A DNA stretch of 64,000 nt from Saprospiraceae bacterium (GTDB taxonomy: Bacteria; Bacteroidota; Bacteroidia; Chitinophagales; Saprospiraceae). The DNA lies in contig JAIPBE010000011.1 in assembly GCA_021738725.1 (NCBI GenBank), forward strand, positions 1-64,000, read 5' to 3'. Both the position numbers and the translations under genes were made by a program. Position 1 is the stretch's first letter. Every line of letters starts with the position of its first letter. The notes beneath the pieces were generated by a model. That model did no database searches. It was not told the origin of the DNA and worked only from the letters and a program-made list of their open reading frames with translations. Positions 20,838 to 30,196 of the stretch are shown piece after piece.

Positions 20838-21917
20838 TCATAAGATCTTGGAACGCAACAATGGATGCTCGATCACCGCTTGATGGAGTGGGGAAGAGGC
20901 ATCCTGGTAATGGAGAAAAACCAGCACCATATTTCCATCTATTTGCGGATCCGACAAAAGGGTGACCAGGTTCTGGATAGCCTTGGGCTGAAGTCGTGGA
21001 TGTTTGGCCAGGTAGTCGATCAATTCCTGTAGGAATTCCAATTTCAAACGAAGACGTTGCTCCCGATCCAGTTGCTGGTCCAATTGCGATAGCCGACTTG
21101 CGGCATCATCCACCTCCAGGAATTCTGCGACATTCAGCCATGCGAACTGATCGAGGTTGATCCATGTGTTGAATCGGTCCGCGTAGGGTGGAGGGAGCAT
21201 GCTGTTCGCGATCAATTGGATCTGCGCTTTCTGATCCTTTGGGATGAGTTGAAATACCTGTAAAAATTGAGCAGCTTCTCTGGGTGAAACTTCCGTTCCG
21301 AGTAGTTCGGGATACCTCGCCAGGAAGCTGAGTCCAGTGATATCGAAATGCTGGTCTCGAGCCCAGCTGAACCAGCTTTGGCGATCGAATTGCAAATGGA
21401 CATGTTGCATCCTTCCGGTGATCGCCTCATCCATGTGAGTGACGGACATATGCATCATCTGGGGATTGGCTGTTGCAACGATCACCCACTGATCAGGTAA
21501 CTCCCAGGAGGCGAGACGACCGTCCTGGAGGAGCGCCAACAGACCATTCAGGATGCGCGCATCAGCTCGGTTGAGATCGTCGAGGAGGAGAATGCCGGGG
21601 CCGGCAACTGTGGGGACCCAGGCGGGAGGGGCCCAATGGGTTTGATGCCCTTCCCGAAAAGGCATGCCGAGCAGATCGCCCATTTCTTCGAACTGTGCAG
21701 GATGGATTACCACCAGCGGAATATTCCTGGATCGAGCGTACGTCTGAACGATCTCAGTCTTACCAACCCCTGGTTGTCCCCATATACACAAGGGCAATCG
21801 TTGACGATCTCGGTATCCTTCGGTGGTATGATAGGTCATCGTCAGATCCAGAACGGATAATAGTTCAGTGGGACTGATCGGGTAGTTTTCCGCAGCAGCT
21901 TGAGGGTTCTGTGGCAT
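20838..21917 (-). CDS. MoxR-type AAA+ ATPase
   Basis: A 359-aa AAA+ protein with Walker A GQPGVGKT (residues 47-54), Walker B ILLLDDLNRA (109-118), a sensor-1 like stretch (VATANPQ) and a GRM arginine-finger candidate. The pattern of a loader domain followed by a helical C-terminal lid matches the MoxR class, whose members usually act as chaperone-like ATPases with a von Willebrand factor A partner. No VWA gene is adjacent here, so the client is unknown. It is convergent with the PorP/SprF gene, only 7 bp between stops. The C-terminal ~150 residues are rich in Leu/Gln and helical in character. MoxR assignment is firm at superfamily level, less so at subfamily level. Confidence 0.82.
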   Translation of the reverse strand: MPQNPQAAAENYPISPTELLSVLDLTMTYHTTEGYRDRQRLPLCIWGQPGVGKTEIVQTYARSRNIPLVVIHPAQFEEMGDLLGMPFREGHQTHWAPPAWVPTVAGPGILLLDDLNRADARILNGLLALLQDGRLASWELPDQWVIVATANPQMMHMSVTHMDEAITGRMQHVHLQFDRQSWFSWARDQHFDITGLSFLARYPELLGTEVSPREAAQFLQVFQLIPKDQKAQIQLIANSMLPPPYADRFNTWINLDQFAWLNVAEFLEVDDAASRLSQLDQQLDREQRLRLKLEFLQELIDYLAKHPRLQPKAIQNLVTLLSDPQIDGNMVLVFLHYQDASSPLHQAVIEHPLLRSKIL

Positions 21918-21963
21918 AGATTTCTATTGAGACGGGGTCCCAAATTAACCAAACTTAAAATGA

Positions 21964-21995
21964 TTTGGTGAATGCAAAGGATGATCGTATCTTTG
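21964..21995 (+). promoter_or_regulatory. Promoter of tRNA-Lys (TTTG / TAnnTTTG type)
   Basis: TTTG at 21964-21967 and TATCTTTG at 21988-21995 are separated by 20 bp. This matches the Bacteroidota -33/-7 consensus (TTTG, TAnnTTTG) exactly. Initiation would fall near 22002, about 13 bases before the mature tRNA. Confidence 0.85.
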
Positions 21996-22014
21996 CAGAG
22001 CTTTTTGAAAAAAT

Positions 22015-22091
22015 GATCTCGTAGCTCAGCTGGTTAGAGCATTTGACTTTTAATCAAAGGGTCATGGGTTCGAATCCCATCGAGATCACCA
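22015..22091 (+). tRNA. tRNA-Lys (anticodon TTT), CCA encoded
   Basis: A full cloverleaf can be drawn. The acceptor stem is GATCTCG (22015-22021) with CGAGATC (22081-22087). The D arm is GCTC/GAGC. The anticodon stem is TTTGA/TCAAA around loop CTTTTAA, with anticodon TTT at 22049-22051. The variable loop has 5 nt. The T arm is ATGGG/CCCAT with TTCGAAT. The discriminator is A at 22088, followed by genomic CCA (22089-22091). Stems are perfect. Confidence 0.97.
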
Positions 22092-22218
22092 CGCTAAAGC
22101 AGGGCCCCGTTCAGAAATGGATGGGGCTCTTCATTTTTCGCGATTTCTTTTTGTCTTCAAGATAATTTCTGAGGATTTTGGCTATCTTTCGCTGGGACAA
22201 ACAACAACAGGAAAACCA

Positions 22219-22311
22219 ATGCTGATTCTTTCAGTCATCGCAATAGTATCATTTCTGGCGGTCGCTTTTTATCTGCTGGAAGCCTACAGCATCAATCGGC
22301 AACGCCGGTAA
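22219..22311 (+). CDS. Possible 30-aa single-span membrane peptide
   Basis: ATG at 22219 opens a 30-codon frame: a strongly hydrophobic stretch (LILSVIAIVSFLAVAFYLL) followed by a short polar tail ending NRQRR, i.e. one membrane span with a positive C-terminus. The stop lies 9 bp from the convergent PorP/SprF stop. A -7-like TATCTTTC lies at 22183-22190 but without a convincing -33 element. The frame extends further upstream to 22117, yet that part looks non-coding. I do not recognise it; it could be chance. Confidence 0.3.
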   Translation: MLILSVIAIVSFLAVAFYLLEAYSINRQRR

Positions 22312-22320
22312 TACTTTTCC

Positions 22321-23367
22321 CTAGAATTGAGGACAGTTAACCCGATATCTTGACTCGTACGGGTGCTCGTAAATAAGGGAGATTTCTACCCCACCACGCG
22401 ACTGTGAGGCCTTTTTTAAGGAAGAATGATTGACATCATAGCTGATGCCAAGATTCCATCGCTCTACCTCCAGGATAAAACTATAGATCAAAGCGTCCAG
22501 ATTGACTCCCTGGTCCAGTTTATTTGCCAATCTAGCCCAGACACCAGCTCGAATCGCTACTTCATACCTATCGTGATTGGTATACCGAAAGTTTGTGCCG
22601 AATACTGTTTCCTGGGAGGGTCCCTGAAAAGCAAACATTGCTCCCGGGAGCATACTGAAATTGGGGTTGAACGGTACTTGTCCCCCTGCATGAATGATAT
22701 ATTTAGAATAGAGTGACTCATCACCATTTTCCTGAAAAGAAATATTCGGACGATTGGCATGCGCAATTGCACCGCCACCATATATGCTGGCATCATCATC
22801 AAAGAGAGCATAATAGAGTAAGCCAGCACTGATGTCCAGAAAGATATTGGTTTTGTCTCCGATCAGTTCGTTGGAGGGCAAGGTGGGATCCACTGTTTCT
22901 GTACCTCCATTATACTGATTGCTGAACCAGAAATTCCCATAGTCCAGAGAGTATTGGCCAAACCCCGCCTGAAGACCGAACGACAGGTATTGATCATTTG
23001 TACGGTATTTTCCGCCGGCCAGTTGTTTCATAAAGCCCAGATTGAGACCGCCTCGGGTTTGTCTCAATTGTCCGGCACCCGCCTGATCCTGCAATACAGC
23101 CACGCCAAAGGTCAGATAGTCATCCTGGAAAACCCGATAACGCATATCTCCGGCAACGGCAATGGTTTGGAAAGCGTCAGTTCCCAGAATACTGGACCAT
23201 TGGTTGCGGTAGTTGGCGGCAACCCTGAACTGGCCATTGAAAATACCAGTCATCGCGGGATTGATCTGCAATGCAGCATTGTAAAACTGGCTGAAATGCG
23301 GGTCTTGTGCCTGCAAAGGCATCGAAAGGAAAAGGAAAGAGAAAACTGCAAGGATGATAAGCCTCAT
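22321..23367 (-). CDS. PorP/SprF-family T9SS-associated outer-membrane protein (second copy)
   Basis: A 348-aa protein with a signal peptide (MRLIILAVFSFLFLSMPLQAQ) and the family opening DPHFSQFYNAALQINPAMTG, the canonical PorP/SprF start. The remainder is a predicted beta-barrel with recurring YRNQW, GLQAGF and VAIRAGVW strands. It starts 12 bp after the stop of the 2051-aa adhesin and is clearly co-transcribed with it as the last gene of a three-gene operon. This matches the sprB-sprF arrangement known from Flavobacterium, where SprF is needed for export of SprB. It is only distantly similar to the PorP/SprF protein at 19823, so the two pairs are probably not a recent duplication. Confidence 0.92.
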   Translation of the reverse strand: MRLIILAVFSFLFLSMPLQAQDPHFSQFYNAALQINPAMTGIFNGQFRVAANYRNQWSSILGTDAFQTIAVAGDMRYRVFQDDYLTFGVAVLQDQAGAGQLRQTRGGLNLGFMKQLAGGKYRTNDQYLSFGLQAGFGQYSLDYGNFWFSNQYNGGTETVDPTLPSNELIGDKTNIFLDISAGLLYYALFDDDASIYGGGAIAHANRPNISFQENGDESLYSKYIIHAGGQVPFNPNFSMLPGAMFAFQGPSQETVFGTNFRYTNHDRYEVAIRAGVWARLANKLDQGVNLDALIYSFILEVERWNLGISYDVNHSSLKKASQSRGGVEISLIYEHPYESRYRVNCPQF

Positions 23368-23379
23368 AGTGAGATTGGT

Positions 23380-26300
23380 TTAGCGAAGAAGAGTTGTCTG
23401 ACCGGAAAAAAGCTGCTTGAAGCCGTCGATGAATTCCACCTCTAGCGTCCAAATATAAACACCACTATTCATTTGCTCCCCTTTGAATGTTCCATCCCAC
23501 CCAATTAGTGGATCGTTGATCGGAAAATCTTGCTGTTCAAACAGTTGTTCTCCCCATCGATCGAAGATCTTGAAGACTATGATTCTGATCCCATCACGTC
23601 CGTGGATCAACAGTTTGTCATTCTGCCCGTCCTGGTTGGGTGTAAATGCAGTAGGTACCAACACAACCAGGTTAGCGTTGACCCAAACAGTAATAAAATC
23701 GACAGCCTCACAGCCGCGATCATCTTCAGCCACCAGTTTATATATGGTGGTGTAATACGGCGTTGAAACAGGTGTGGCACATGTCGTACAACTCAGGGTA
23801 CCACTATAAGGGGCTTGCCAGAACACAAATGGCAGAGTGGATGCATTATGTGAGAAGGATAAAGTAATGCTTTGTCCCAGATCGATGGTCACATCATCGC
23901 CAAGGTCGATTTCAAATGCAAGCGGATCAATTAGATCGACCATGGATTCTGCTGTGCAACCATTTTTATCGGTGAGTCGGACAAGATATTGTCCTGGCCC
24001 CAGAGGCGTGAAGACCTGGTTAGGTGTAAGTGGTCCCGCATTGAGACTGTACATATAAGGGCTTTCCCCCCCTGAACCGATAGCTGTGATCCGACCATCC
24101 TTCGTGTTGGCACATGTTGGAGATACGCCGTCAAGATCGAGAACCAGTGGAGCAGGTTCATCAATTTGAACACTGGATGTCAATGTACATCCGGCATTAT
24201 CTGTGATCGTCACTGAATAGGTGCCGGCCGCCAGATTGCCATTGAGCGCTAACATGTTGCTGTTGCTCCATAGATACTGATAGGTTGGAGTCCCTCCTGA
24301 CACCATGATGGCAATGGATCCATCCGTCAATCCCTGGCAGCTGGGCGAAATTCGATTGGTATTCGTGATTTGCAGGGGAGAAGGTTGAGGTACAAAATAG
24401 TCGTGCACTACGCTACATGCTTGGTCATCCGAAATGGTGACCTGATACGTTCCCGTTGCGAGATCAAGAGCCTGGTTCCCGTTGGAATTGATGATTTTCG
24501 GATCCCAGATGATCTGATAATTTCCGGAACCTCCAGTGATATTGGACAGATCGATCTGACCGTTCTTCTGACCGAAGCACAATACAGGTGTGATCGTCGA
24601 TGTTGCGGTGATGGGAGCCGGCTGTTCCAGGAAATAGGTGGAACTTGTTGTACATCCAGATGGATCAGTCACTGTCACAGTATAGGATATGCCTCCTGCG
24701 AGTCCGCTGGCCAGTTCCCCGGTTTGTGCGGGCATGGTACTCCAGGTATAGGTGTAATTTGCTGGAATGCCCCCTCCGGAGCCACCATCTACGAAAGTGA
24801 CGCCTATGGAGCCGTCTGCCTGGCCAAAACAGGATGGCATCATGCCCGCGACGGATACCAGTACAGGTGGTAAGTCCTGGACCAGAACGGATGCTTCAGC
24901 GGTGCAACCGGCTCCATCTGTGACGGTGACTGCGAAATTGCCAGGTCCCAACCCACTCAACGGATTGGCAGTGTCTCCGGTATTCCAAACATACTGGTAC
25001 CCGCCTCCACTGCCACCTGACGACGTAGCGGTGATTTCATTTTGATCTTGTCCGGCACATCCCGACCCACTTTGTTGGGCCATGATGGTCAGCGCTGTGG
25101 AGGGTTCGGCGACAACCCCACTGCCTACTTGTGTACATTGATTGGCATCCGTGACAGTAACAGTATACATACCCGCAAACAGATCAACGGCGACTTTAGA
25201 GGTTTGACCCAATGGGTCACTCCAAAGATACGTGTAAGGGCCTGTGCCACCTGAGGGCGTGACAGTTAGGCTTCCACCGGATTGACCCAGACAAGGAGCG
25301 GGTGTCGCAACAATATTTACCAGGATCGGTGCCGGTTCTGGTAGATTGATCGAACCTGTAGTTTGGCAACCCAGAGATCCTGTGATGGTGACACCATACA
25401 TGCCTGCGGTAAGACCAACCGCAGGATTGCTCGTTTGAGCGCCCGTATCAGACCATTGAAAGGAATAGATACCGGACCCGCCGGAAACAATTGCCTCCAG
25501 GGTGCCATCGGCACCCTGGAAACAAGTGACCGGAGTGACGTTGATACTGTCCAGGATCAGAGGAGCCTTGGCAGTGATTGTTACTGAATCGACTACAGAG
25601 CAACCATTTTGATCGGTGACGGTAACCATATAAAGCCCGGGGTTGATTCCCATGATGGTATCTGTAGTACTGTTTCCTGCGTCATTCCAGAGATAGCTAA
25701 AGGGGGGTGTCCCTCCGGCAAGCATGACGATAGCGGAACCATCCTGACTATTGATGCAGGTCGCCTCCACAGCACTCATATCTGTGGAAATGGAACCGGG
25801 TGCCCCGACCACCACTTGCGATTTTTGGGTGCAACCCTTTGCATCCGTGACGGTCACAGAATATATGCCCGCATTCAATCCAACAGCCGTCTGTGTCATC
25901 TGACCAGAAGAATCGTTCCATAAAAAAGTAAAAGGTGCGGATCCGCCCGAGACGATATTGACCGTTGCTGTGCCATCGATGACACCCTGGCAACCAACAG
26001 GTGTGCTGCTGGTAGAAAGCTGTATGCTATCCGGGTTGCCAATCGTGACTGAAAGCGTATCCAAACATCCTTTGACATCCATTATGATGACCTCGAAGAC
26101 ACCGGGTGTTAAGGCTAATGCGGTGTCACTCATTTGCATCGCGGGGTCTTGCCATGCAAACACAACAGGTAACGGCGCCTGGATCACTTCCACCCAGGCT
26201 GTGCCGTCCATTCCATTATAACATGAGACCGGTAAAGACTGCGGCTGATACTGGTTGGGGGGGCCTTCATGGACCTCCACCGTGGAGCTGGTTTTACATT

Positions 26301-29300
26301 GATGCGCATCAGTGACCGTGACCATGTACAGTCCCATATCCAGACCGGTAGCCTGTTTCGTGTTTTGCAGATTGCTCCATAGATAGGTATAGGGCATCGT
26401 TCCACCTATCGGGTTGACTGTGGCGGATCCATCCATTTTACCCGGACAGGACACGGAATCCGTCTGGAAGGACAACAGGATCGGGTCTGGTTGGGATATC
26501 GTCACTAGCGTGTCCCGGATGCAGCTGTTATCATCGGTAACGCGCAGGGTATAGGAGCCGGCCTTTACATTGGTCAGCACCGCATTGAATACAGCAGGGA
26601 CAGTAAACCATACATATTGAAAAGGTGATGTCCCACCCTGGGCCATGGCGGTTGCCCCACCGTTCTTCTGATCGTAGCACAACACGGAATCGATGTCGAT
26701 CTGAATGTCGATTGGATCCGGTTGGTCCAACGTGAAATACACAGTATCCATACAGCCCATCGCATCGGTGACGATAACAAAATGATCACCGGCAGCAACA
26801 CTGTTGAAATAGCCGATCCCTTGGGTCTTCACATTGTCCAGATTATAGCTGAACGGGGAAGTGCCATCATATGCAGAGATAAATGCTTCACCATCATTGC
26901 CACTGTAACAAGAGGGCGGCACAGTGTTTTCTACTACCGCGTACATCTGGCAATCCAGAAAACGGCACCCCAGGGTGGCGATCTCATTCGGACAGGCCGG
27001 GTTGATATCCAATACTTTGACTTGTATGGTAATGGAATCACCATTGTTCAGGCCATTGATCAGGTGAGTCAGGTTGGTGGTCGGTGGCACCCACCCGTTT
27101 TGATTGACATTGACGGTATAACCGGCAGCGCCAAGTATCGCCAGCCAATTGATGGTCAGAGTATGATTGGACATATCTCCGCATGTCAACTCAGGCGCAT
27201 CAAATGTCGGATAGATGGTAATTTCAGATGAGGCATTCAAGGTGCAACCATAAGCATCCTCGGCCTCCAGAGAATAGATCCGTGTCGAATCGGTGTTGAC
27301 CACAGGGTTGGGACAATCCGAGCAGCTCAATGCATTGGATGGTGCCCAAGTATAGGTTTGTTGATTGCCCGCATGCAGATTGATCGACCAACTTTCGAGC
27401 AGGCCCATTCGGTTCAACCCGAAATTGTCCGACACGACAAGTTTCCAGTCGCCATTGATTGGAGCGCCAGTCAGATCATTCCAGTCGCCTTCAGGTAGAT
27501 AGACACCTGTGAATGGTGCGGAATTACCTGTGATGCCGGTAGCGGCATTCGGGCTGAAGCAAGTGTTGATATAATTGATGCCATTGCCCCCGTTTCCAGT
27601 CGTCAATTCCAATTGCTTTCCATCGGGTGCTTCCAGGAAGACATTGATATTATTGACGGGATTTGTTCTGAGCGTAAAACACACGGATTCGATTTCTGCA
27701 GCATTTGCAGACAAGGTCAACGGATAGACATTGTCCACCAGGATCGACCCTTTGTACGGATTGGGTGGGGGATTTGTAGAATACCCGATCGGAACCATTG
27801 GATAGCTTGCAAAAGGGATGGTCATTCCCTGGAATCCATTGATAGAAGCGTCCAGACTGAAGGGGTCACCAACACACACTGCCGTATCCGGAGTGATGAT
27901 CAGATCGCCAGTGCACTGATAACAATCCGGATGGGTGGGGGGCAGGACAGCGATGGTCACAAACGTATCTCCCTGGCAAACAAATTCATCTTCATAGGTC
28001 AGAGCAAAAAAGATCTCTCCTGCCGTCGGTGCAGTTGCCTGGATCTCTTTGCCCTTGTTCAGATAGATATTGGGCTGGTTGACCCAATTGAGGTTGGTGA
28101 TGTTCGGCGTGAATGTCTCGATGTTGGGCAGCAGGATTTCATCAAAGGTGATATTCCAGAAAAAGATGAAGCCATTGTCGATCTCCCACAAGTCCTGGAT
28201 GGTCAGCACCCATTCGCCATTCAAGGGGCAGCCGATCAAGCCGCTCAAGTTTTCAAAAGTGTTGTAGTCTCCAGGTGGCAATGTGCCTGGATCATTGGCA
28301 TTGGCATATTCCAGCCAGGTGCCATTCGTCGCACCATATGTCCAGCAATACGTAAAACCCTGGCCAGGAATAGGCTCTGGCAGGAGTTCATCACCTTCAA
28401 AAGGGTTACCCAGGAAGACCTCATCTCCAGTTTCTTCCTGATTAACCAGCGTGACCGATTGGCCGGAAGGGCACGTAAGGGTGATATTAAGGTCACGCAT
28501 CCAGGAGTGTTCCATATTTGCACAGATCGACAAGATCTGATTGGGGTCAGTGAGCACTTTGTCGCTCGGGAATTCAGTGAAGTAGACACTGGTTTGGTAG
28601 GATGCACCATTCCCATCCGGCAGAGCCAATGAATCGGAACGGATCTTGGTCAATTCAAACTTGCTCAATTGGGGAATGACCTGGACATTGGATGTTCCGA
28701 TGGACCCAACCTGTGCGGTCAACGTCAGCGAATCTTGAAAACAGATGGGTCCGGGTAAAACGGGGATGTTCACTTTCGGAGGGGGCGCGACACGCACTTT
28801 TCTGGAAATGATATTGGTATTCCCGCATCCCAGTTGGTCCCGCACATGCAGACTGACGACATATCCCCCGGGAAGATCATATTGATGGGCCACGTTCAAT
28901 CCATTGACAATATTGCCATCGCCAAAATCCCATTCGAACGTGCACAAACCTTCGCTTTGGTTGTATAGAAGGTTATTCTGAAGGAAGGTGGCGCCTGCCG
29001 AAAAGTCAATACTGGTGCCTGGGCAAATATCGATCCACCCGGTATCTGCCGGCACTACTGCCGGATCTGTATTGGTGATCAAGGCATTAAACGCCTGACA
29101 AGCAGGGACACAGTCGATATCGGCGATCCAACCCTTTCCCTGGCCACTGCTTGTGCTCATAAATGTAACTGTGATGCATCCACTGAAATTCAATGGACTG
29201 GCCTGGAGTATAAAAGGTGCACCTGCCTGGTAATCACTGGCGCATCCCAAAGAGGTTCCCAGGATATTGGGGCCATCGAAAAAGCATAGTTCATCTCCGG

Positions 29301-29535
29301 GTTGGAGATCTACTCCTGAAAACCGCAGGCGGGTATGGGTACCTGTAGAGCCATCCGGACAAATAGATATGGTAAAGTTTTCATTGGGTCCATAGTTGCC
29401 CAGGTTGCCGCCACTGTCCACAAAGAAGCCGTCGCAATCGACGATACTTCCATCGGAAATGAGATGGTATTGGGCAGAAAGTGGCAAGGACCACAAACAC
29501 AGCAGAGCAATGAAAAGGAAAATGCGCTTGATCAT
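23380..29535 (-). CDS. SprB-like giant adhesin (2051 aa) with CUB-like head, nested P/PKD modules, 13 SprB repeats, type B tail
   Basis: Order: signal peptide (1-21); CUB-like domain (~25-145, paired cysteines, GDELCFFDGPN); PKD domain (~175-250, FEWDFGDG...HQY); two PKD-like domains each interrupted by a proprotein-convertase P-like domain (~260-530 with insert ~335-465; ~545-776 with insert ~600-722); an FN3-like module (~778-862); 13 SprB repeats (~866-1870); another PKD-like domain; and the type B T9SS tail VPTAFTPNQDGQND...IFDRWGEQLF (~1955-2051). SprB in Flavobacterium is the mobile adhesin of gliding; the same role here is inference. The gene lies 12 bp after the 146-aa secreted protein gene and 12 bp before the PorP/SprF gene, so the three form one operon. 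No protease active site accompanies the P-like domains. Confidence 0.9.
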   Translation of the reverse strand: MIKRIFLFIALLCLWSLPLSAQYHLISDGSIVDCDGFFVDSGGNLGNYGPNENFTISICPDGSTGTHTRLRFSGVDLQPGDELCFFDGPNILGTSLGCASDYQAGAPFILQASPLNFSGCITVTFMSTSSGQGKGWIADIDCVPACQAFNALITNTDPAVVPADTGWIDICPGTSIDFSAGATFLQNNLLYNQSEGLCTFEWDFGDGNIVNGLNVAHQYDLPGGYVVSLHVRDQLGCGNTNIISRKVRVAPPPKVNIPVLPGPICFQDSLTLTAQVGSIGTSNVQVIPQLSKFELTKIRSDSLALPDGNGASYQTSVYFTEFPSDKVLTDPNQILSICANMEHSWMRDLNITLTCPSGQSVTLVNQEETGDEVFLGNPFEGDELLPEPIPGQGFTYCWTYGATNGTWLEYANANDPGTLPPGDYNTFENLSGLIGCPLNGEWVLTIQDLWEIDNGFIFFWNITFDEILLPNIETFTPNITNLNWVNQPNIYLNKGKEIQATAPTAGEIFFALTYEDEFVCQGDTFVTIAVLPPTHPDCYQCTGDLIITPDTAVCVGDPFSLDASINGFQGMTIPFASYPMVPIGYSTNPPPNPYKGSILVDNVYPLTLSANAAEIESVCFTLRTNPVNNINVFLEAPDGKQLELTTGNGGNGINYINTCFSPNAATGITGNSAPFTGVYLPEGDWNDLTGAPINGDWKLVVSDNFGLNRMGLLESWSINLHAGNQQTYTWAPSNALSCSDCPNPVVNTDSTRIYSLEAEDAYGCTLNASSEITIYPTFDAPELTCGDMSNHTLTINWLAILGAAGYTVNVNQNGWVPPTTNLTHLINGLNNGDSITIQVKVLDINPACPNEIATLGCRFLDCQMYAVVENTVPPSCYSGNDGEAFISAYDGTSPFSYNLDNVKTQGIGYFNSVAAGDHFVIVTDAMGCMDTVYFTLDQPDPIDIQIDIDSVLCYDQKNGGATAMAQGGTSPFQYVWFTVPAVFNAVLTNVKAGSYTLRVTDDNSCIRDTLVTISQPDPILLSFQTDSVSCPGKMDGSATVNPIGGTMPYTYLWSNLQNTKQATGLDMGLYMVTVTDAHQCKTSSTVEVHEGPPNQYQPQSLPVSCYNGMDGTAWVEVIQAPLPVVFAWQDPAMQMSDTALALTPGVFEVIIMDVKGCLDTLSVTIGNPDSIQLSTSSTPVGCQGVIDGTATVNIVSGGSAPFTFLWNDSSGQMTQTAVGLNAGIYSVTVTDAKGCTQKSQVVVGAPGSISTDMSAVEATCINSQDGSAIVMLAGGTPPFSYLWNDAGNSTTDTIMGINPGLYMVTVTDQNGCSVVDSVTITAKAPLILDSINVTPVTCFQGADGTLEAIVSGGSGIYSFQWSDTGAQTSNPAVGLTAGMYGVTITGSLGCQTTGSINLPEPAPILVNIVATPAPCLGQSGGSLTVTPSGGTGPYTYLWSDPLGQTSKVAVDLFAGMYTVTVTDANQCTQVGSGVVAEPSTALTIMAQQSGSGCAGQDQNEITATSSGGSGGGYQYVWNTGDTANPLSGLGPGNFAVTVTDGAGCTAEASVLVQDLPPVLVSVAGMMPSCFGQADGSIGVTFVDGGSGGGIPANYTYTWSTMPAQTGELASGLAGGISYTVTVTDPSGCTTSSTYFLEQPAPITATSTITPVLCFGQKNGQIDLSNITGGSGNYQIIWDPKIINSNGNQALDLATGTYQVTISDDQACSVVHDYFVPQPSPLQITNTNRISPSCQGLTDGSIAIMVSGGTPTYQYLWSNSNMLALNGNLAAGTYSVTITDNAGCTLTSSVQIDEPAPLVLDLDGVSPTCANTKDGRITAIGSGGESPYMYSLNAGPLTPNQVFTPLGPGQYLVRLTDKNGCTAESMVDLIDPLAFEIDLGDDVTIDLGQSITLSFSHNASTLPFVFWQAPYSGTLSCTTCATPVSTPYYTTIYKLVAEDDRGCEAVDFITVWVNANLVVLVPTAFTPNQDGQNDKLLIHGRDGIRIIVFKIFDRWGEQLFEQQDFPINDPLIGWDGTFKGEQMNSGVYIWTLEVEFIDGFKQLFSGQTTLLR

Positions 29536-29547
29536 CGTAGTCTGTTG

Positions 29548-29988
29548 TTATTGACCCGAGCTGGGATGGGTGAGCACTCGGGTGTCATTCAAAACCTGGA
29601 TCAGTTTTGTGGATGGAAGAAGCGTCAGGATCTGACGAGTGTTGCCAATTCGATATCGGGAAAAAGAGATCCGGTCCCTGTGGATATGACCCATTAATTC
29701 CAGGTCCAGCGGCGTATATCGATCCCAGAGTTCGGCGCTCAAGACAGGATAGTTCGGTTCACCCTTGCCATCGGGGTAGGCACTCAACTTCCAGCCACTG
29801 GTGGCCATGAGATGCCACCGATCGATCAAAAACGGTTGATGCACTGCAGCACGCTGCAAATCCGAAGTGGAAAGGACCTCACTGTTGGATAAAGCCTGAA
29901 TTTTCGCTTCTATATTTTCGGTCTGTCCCCAAAGATGTTGCGTACCCAATGGGAGCAAAAGGATCAGCCATGCAAATAGTCTCATCAT
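29548..29988 (-). CDS. Unknown secreted protein, first gene of the adhesin-SprF operon
   Basis: A 146-aa protein beginning with a clear signal peptide (MMRLFAWLILLLPLGTQHLWGQ). The mature part is ~125 residues, without cysteine and with no repeat or known motif that I recognise; notable stretches are FLIDRWHLMATSGWKL and LELMGHIHRDRISFSRYR. Two adjacent ATG codons (29988 and 29985) are equally possible starts. It ends 12 bp before the 2051-aa adhesin ATG and leads the operon, so a role in secretion or assembly of that adhesin is possible but only by context. Confidence 0.75.
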   Translation of the reverse strand: MMRLFAWLILLLPLGTQHLWGQTENIEAKIQALSNSEVLSTSDLQRAAVHQPFLIDRWHLMATSGWKLSAYPDGKGEPNYPVLSAELWDRYTPLDLELMGHIHRDRISFSRYRIGNTRQILTLLPSTKLIQVLNDTRVLTHPSSGQ

Positions 29989-30138
29989 GAATACACGGTT
30001 TGACCTCTCTGTGACTGAGAGGAGGACGGTTGCATGGGATGATGCTCAAAGAGCATATTACCTATTGCAAAAACGGGGCCATCTGTGCAGGGTTACGTTG
30101 TTTGACGAAAATCTTAACAGAATGAGCAAGATGTAAAA

Positions 30139-30178
30139 CCAAAGAGGGCGTGCCAGTTATCTGACACGCCCTCTTTGG
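30139..30178 (-). terminator. Terminator of sppA
   Basis: A perfect 14-bp inverted repeat (ccaaagagggcgtg at 30139-30152, cacgccctctttgg at 30165-30178) has a small inner extension. On the minus strand it is followed by TTTTAC. It starts 18 bp after the sppA stop and separates sppA from the downstream minus-strand adhesin operon. A short palindrome (atgctc-aaa-gagcat, 30042-30056) lies nearby. Nothing else is recognisable in 29989-30196. Confidence 0.85.
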
Positions 30179-30196
30179 ATTACTGGACACCTGATA

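Noticed and set aside
22117-22218. Longer version of the small membrane peptide starting just after the tRNA
   Set aside because: The added residues are encoded by the sequence immediately 3' of the tRNA and resemble translated non-coding DNA.
27613-28632. Plus-strand open frame of 339 codons opposite the SprB-like adhesin
   Set aside because: It lies entirely antisense to a well-supported gene, with no signal peptide, domain or start context.
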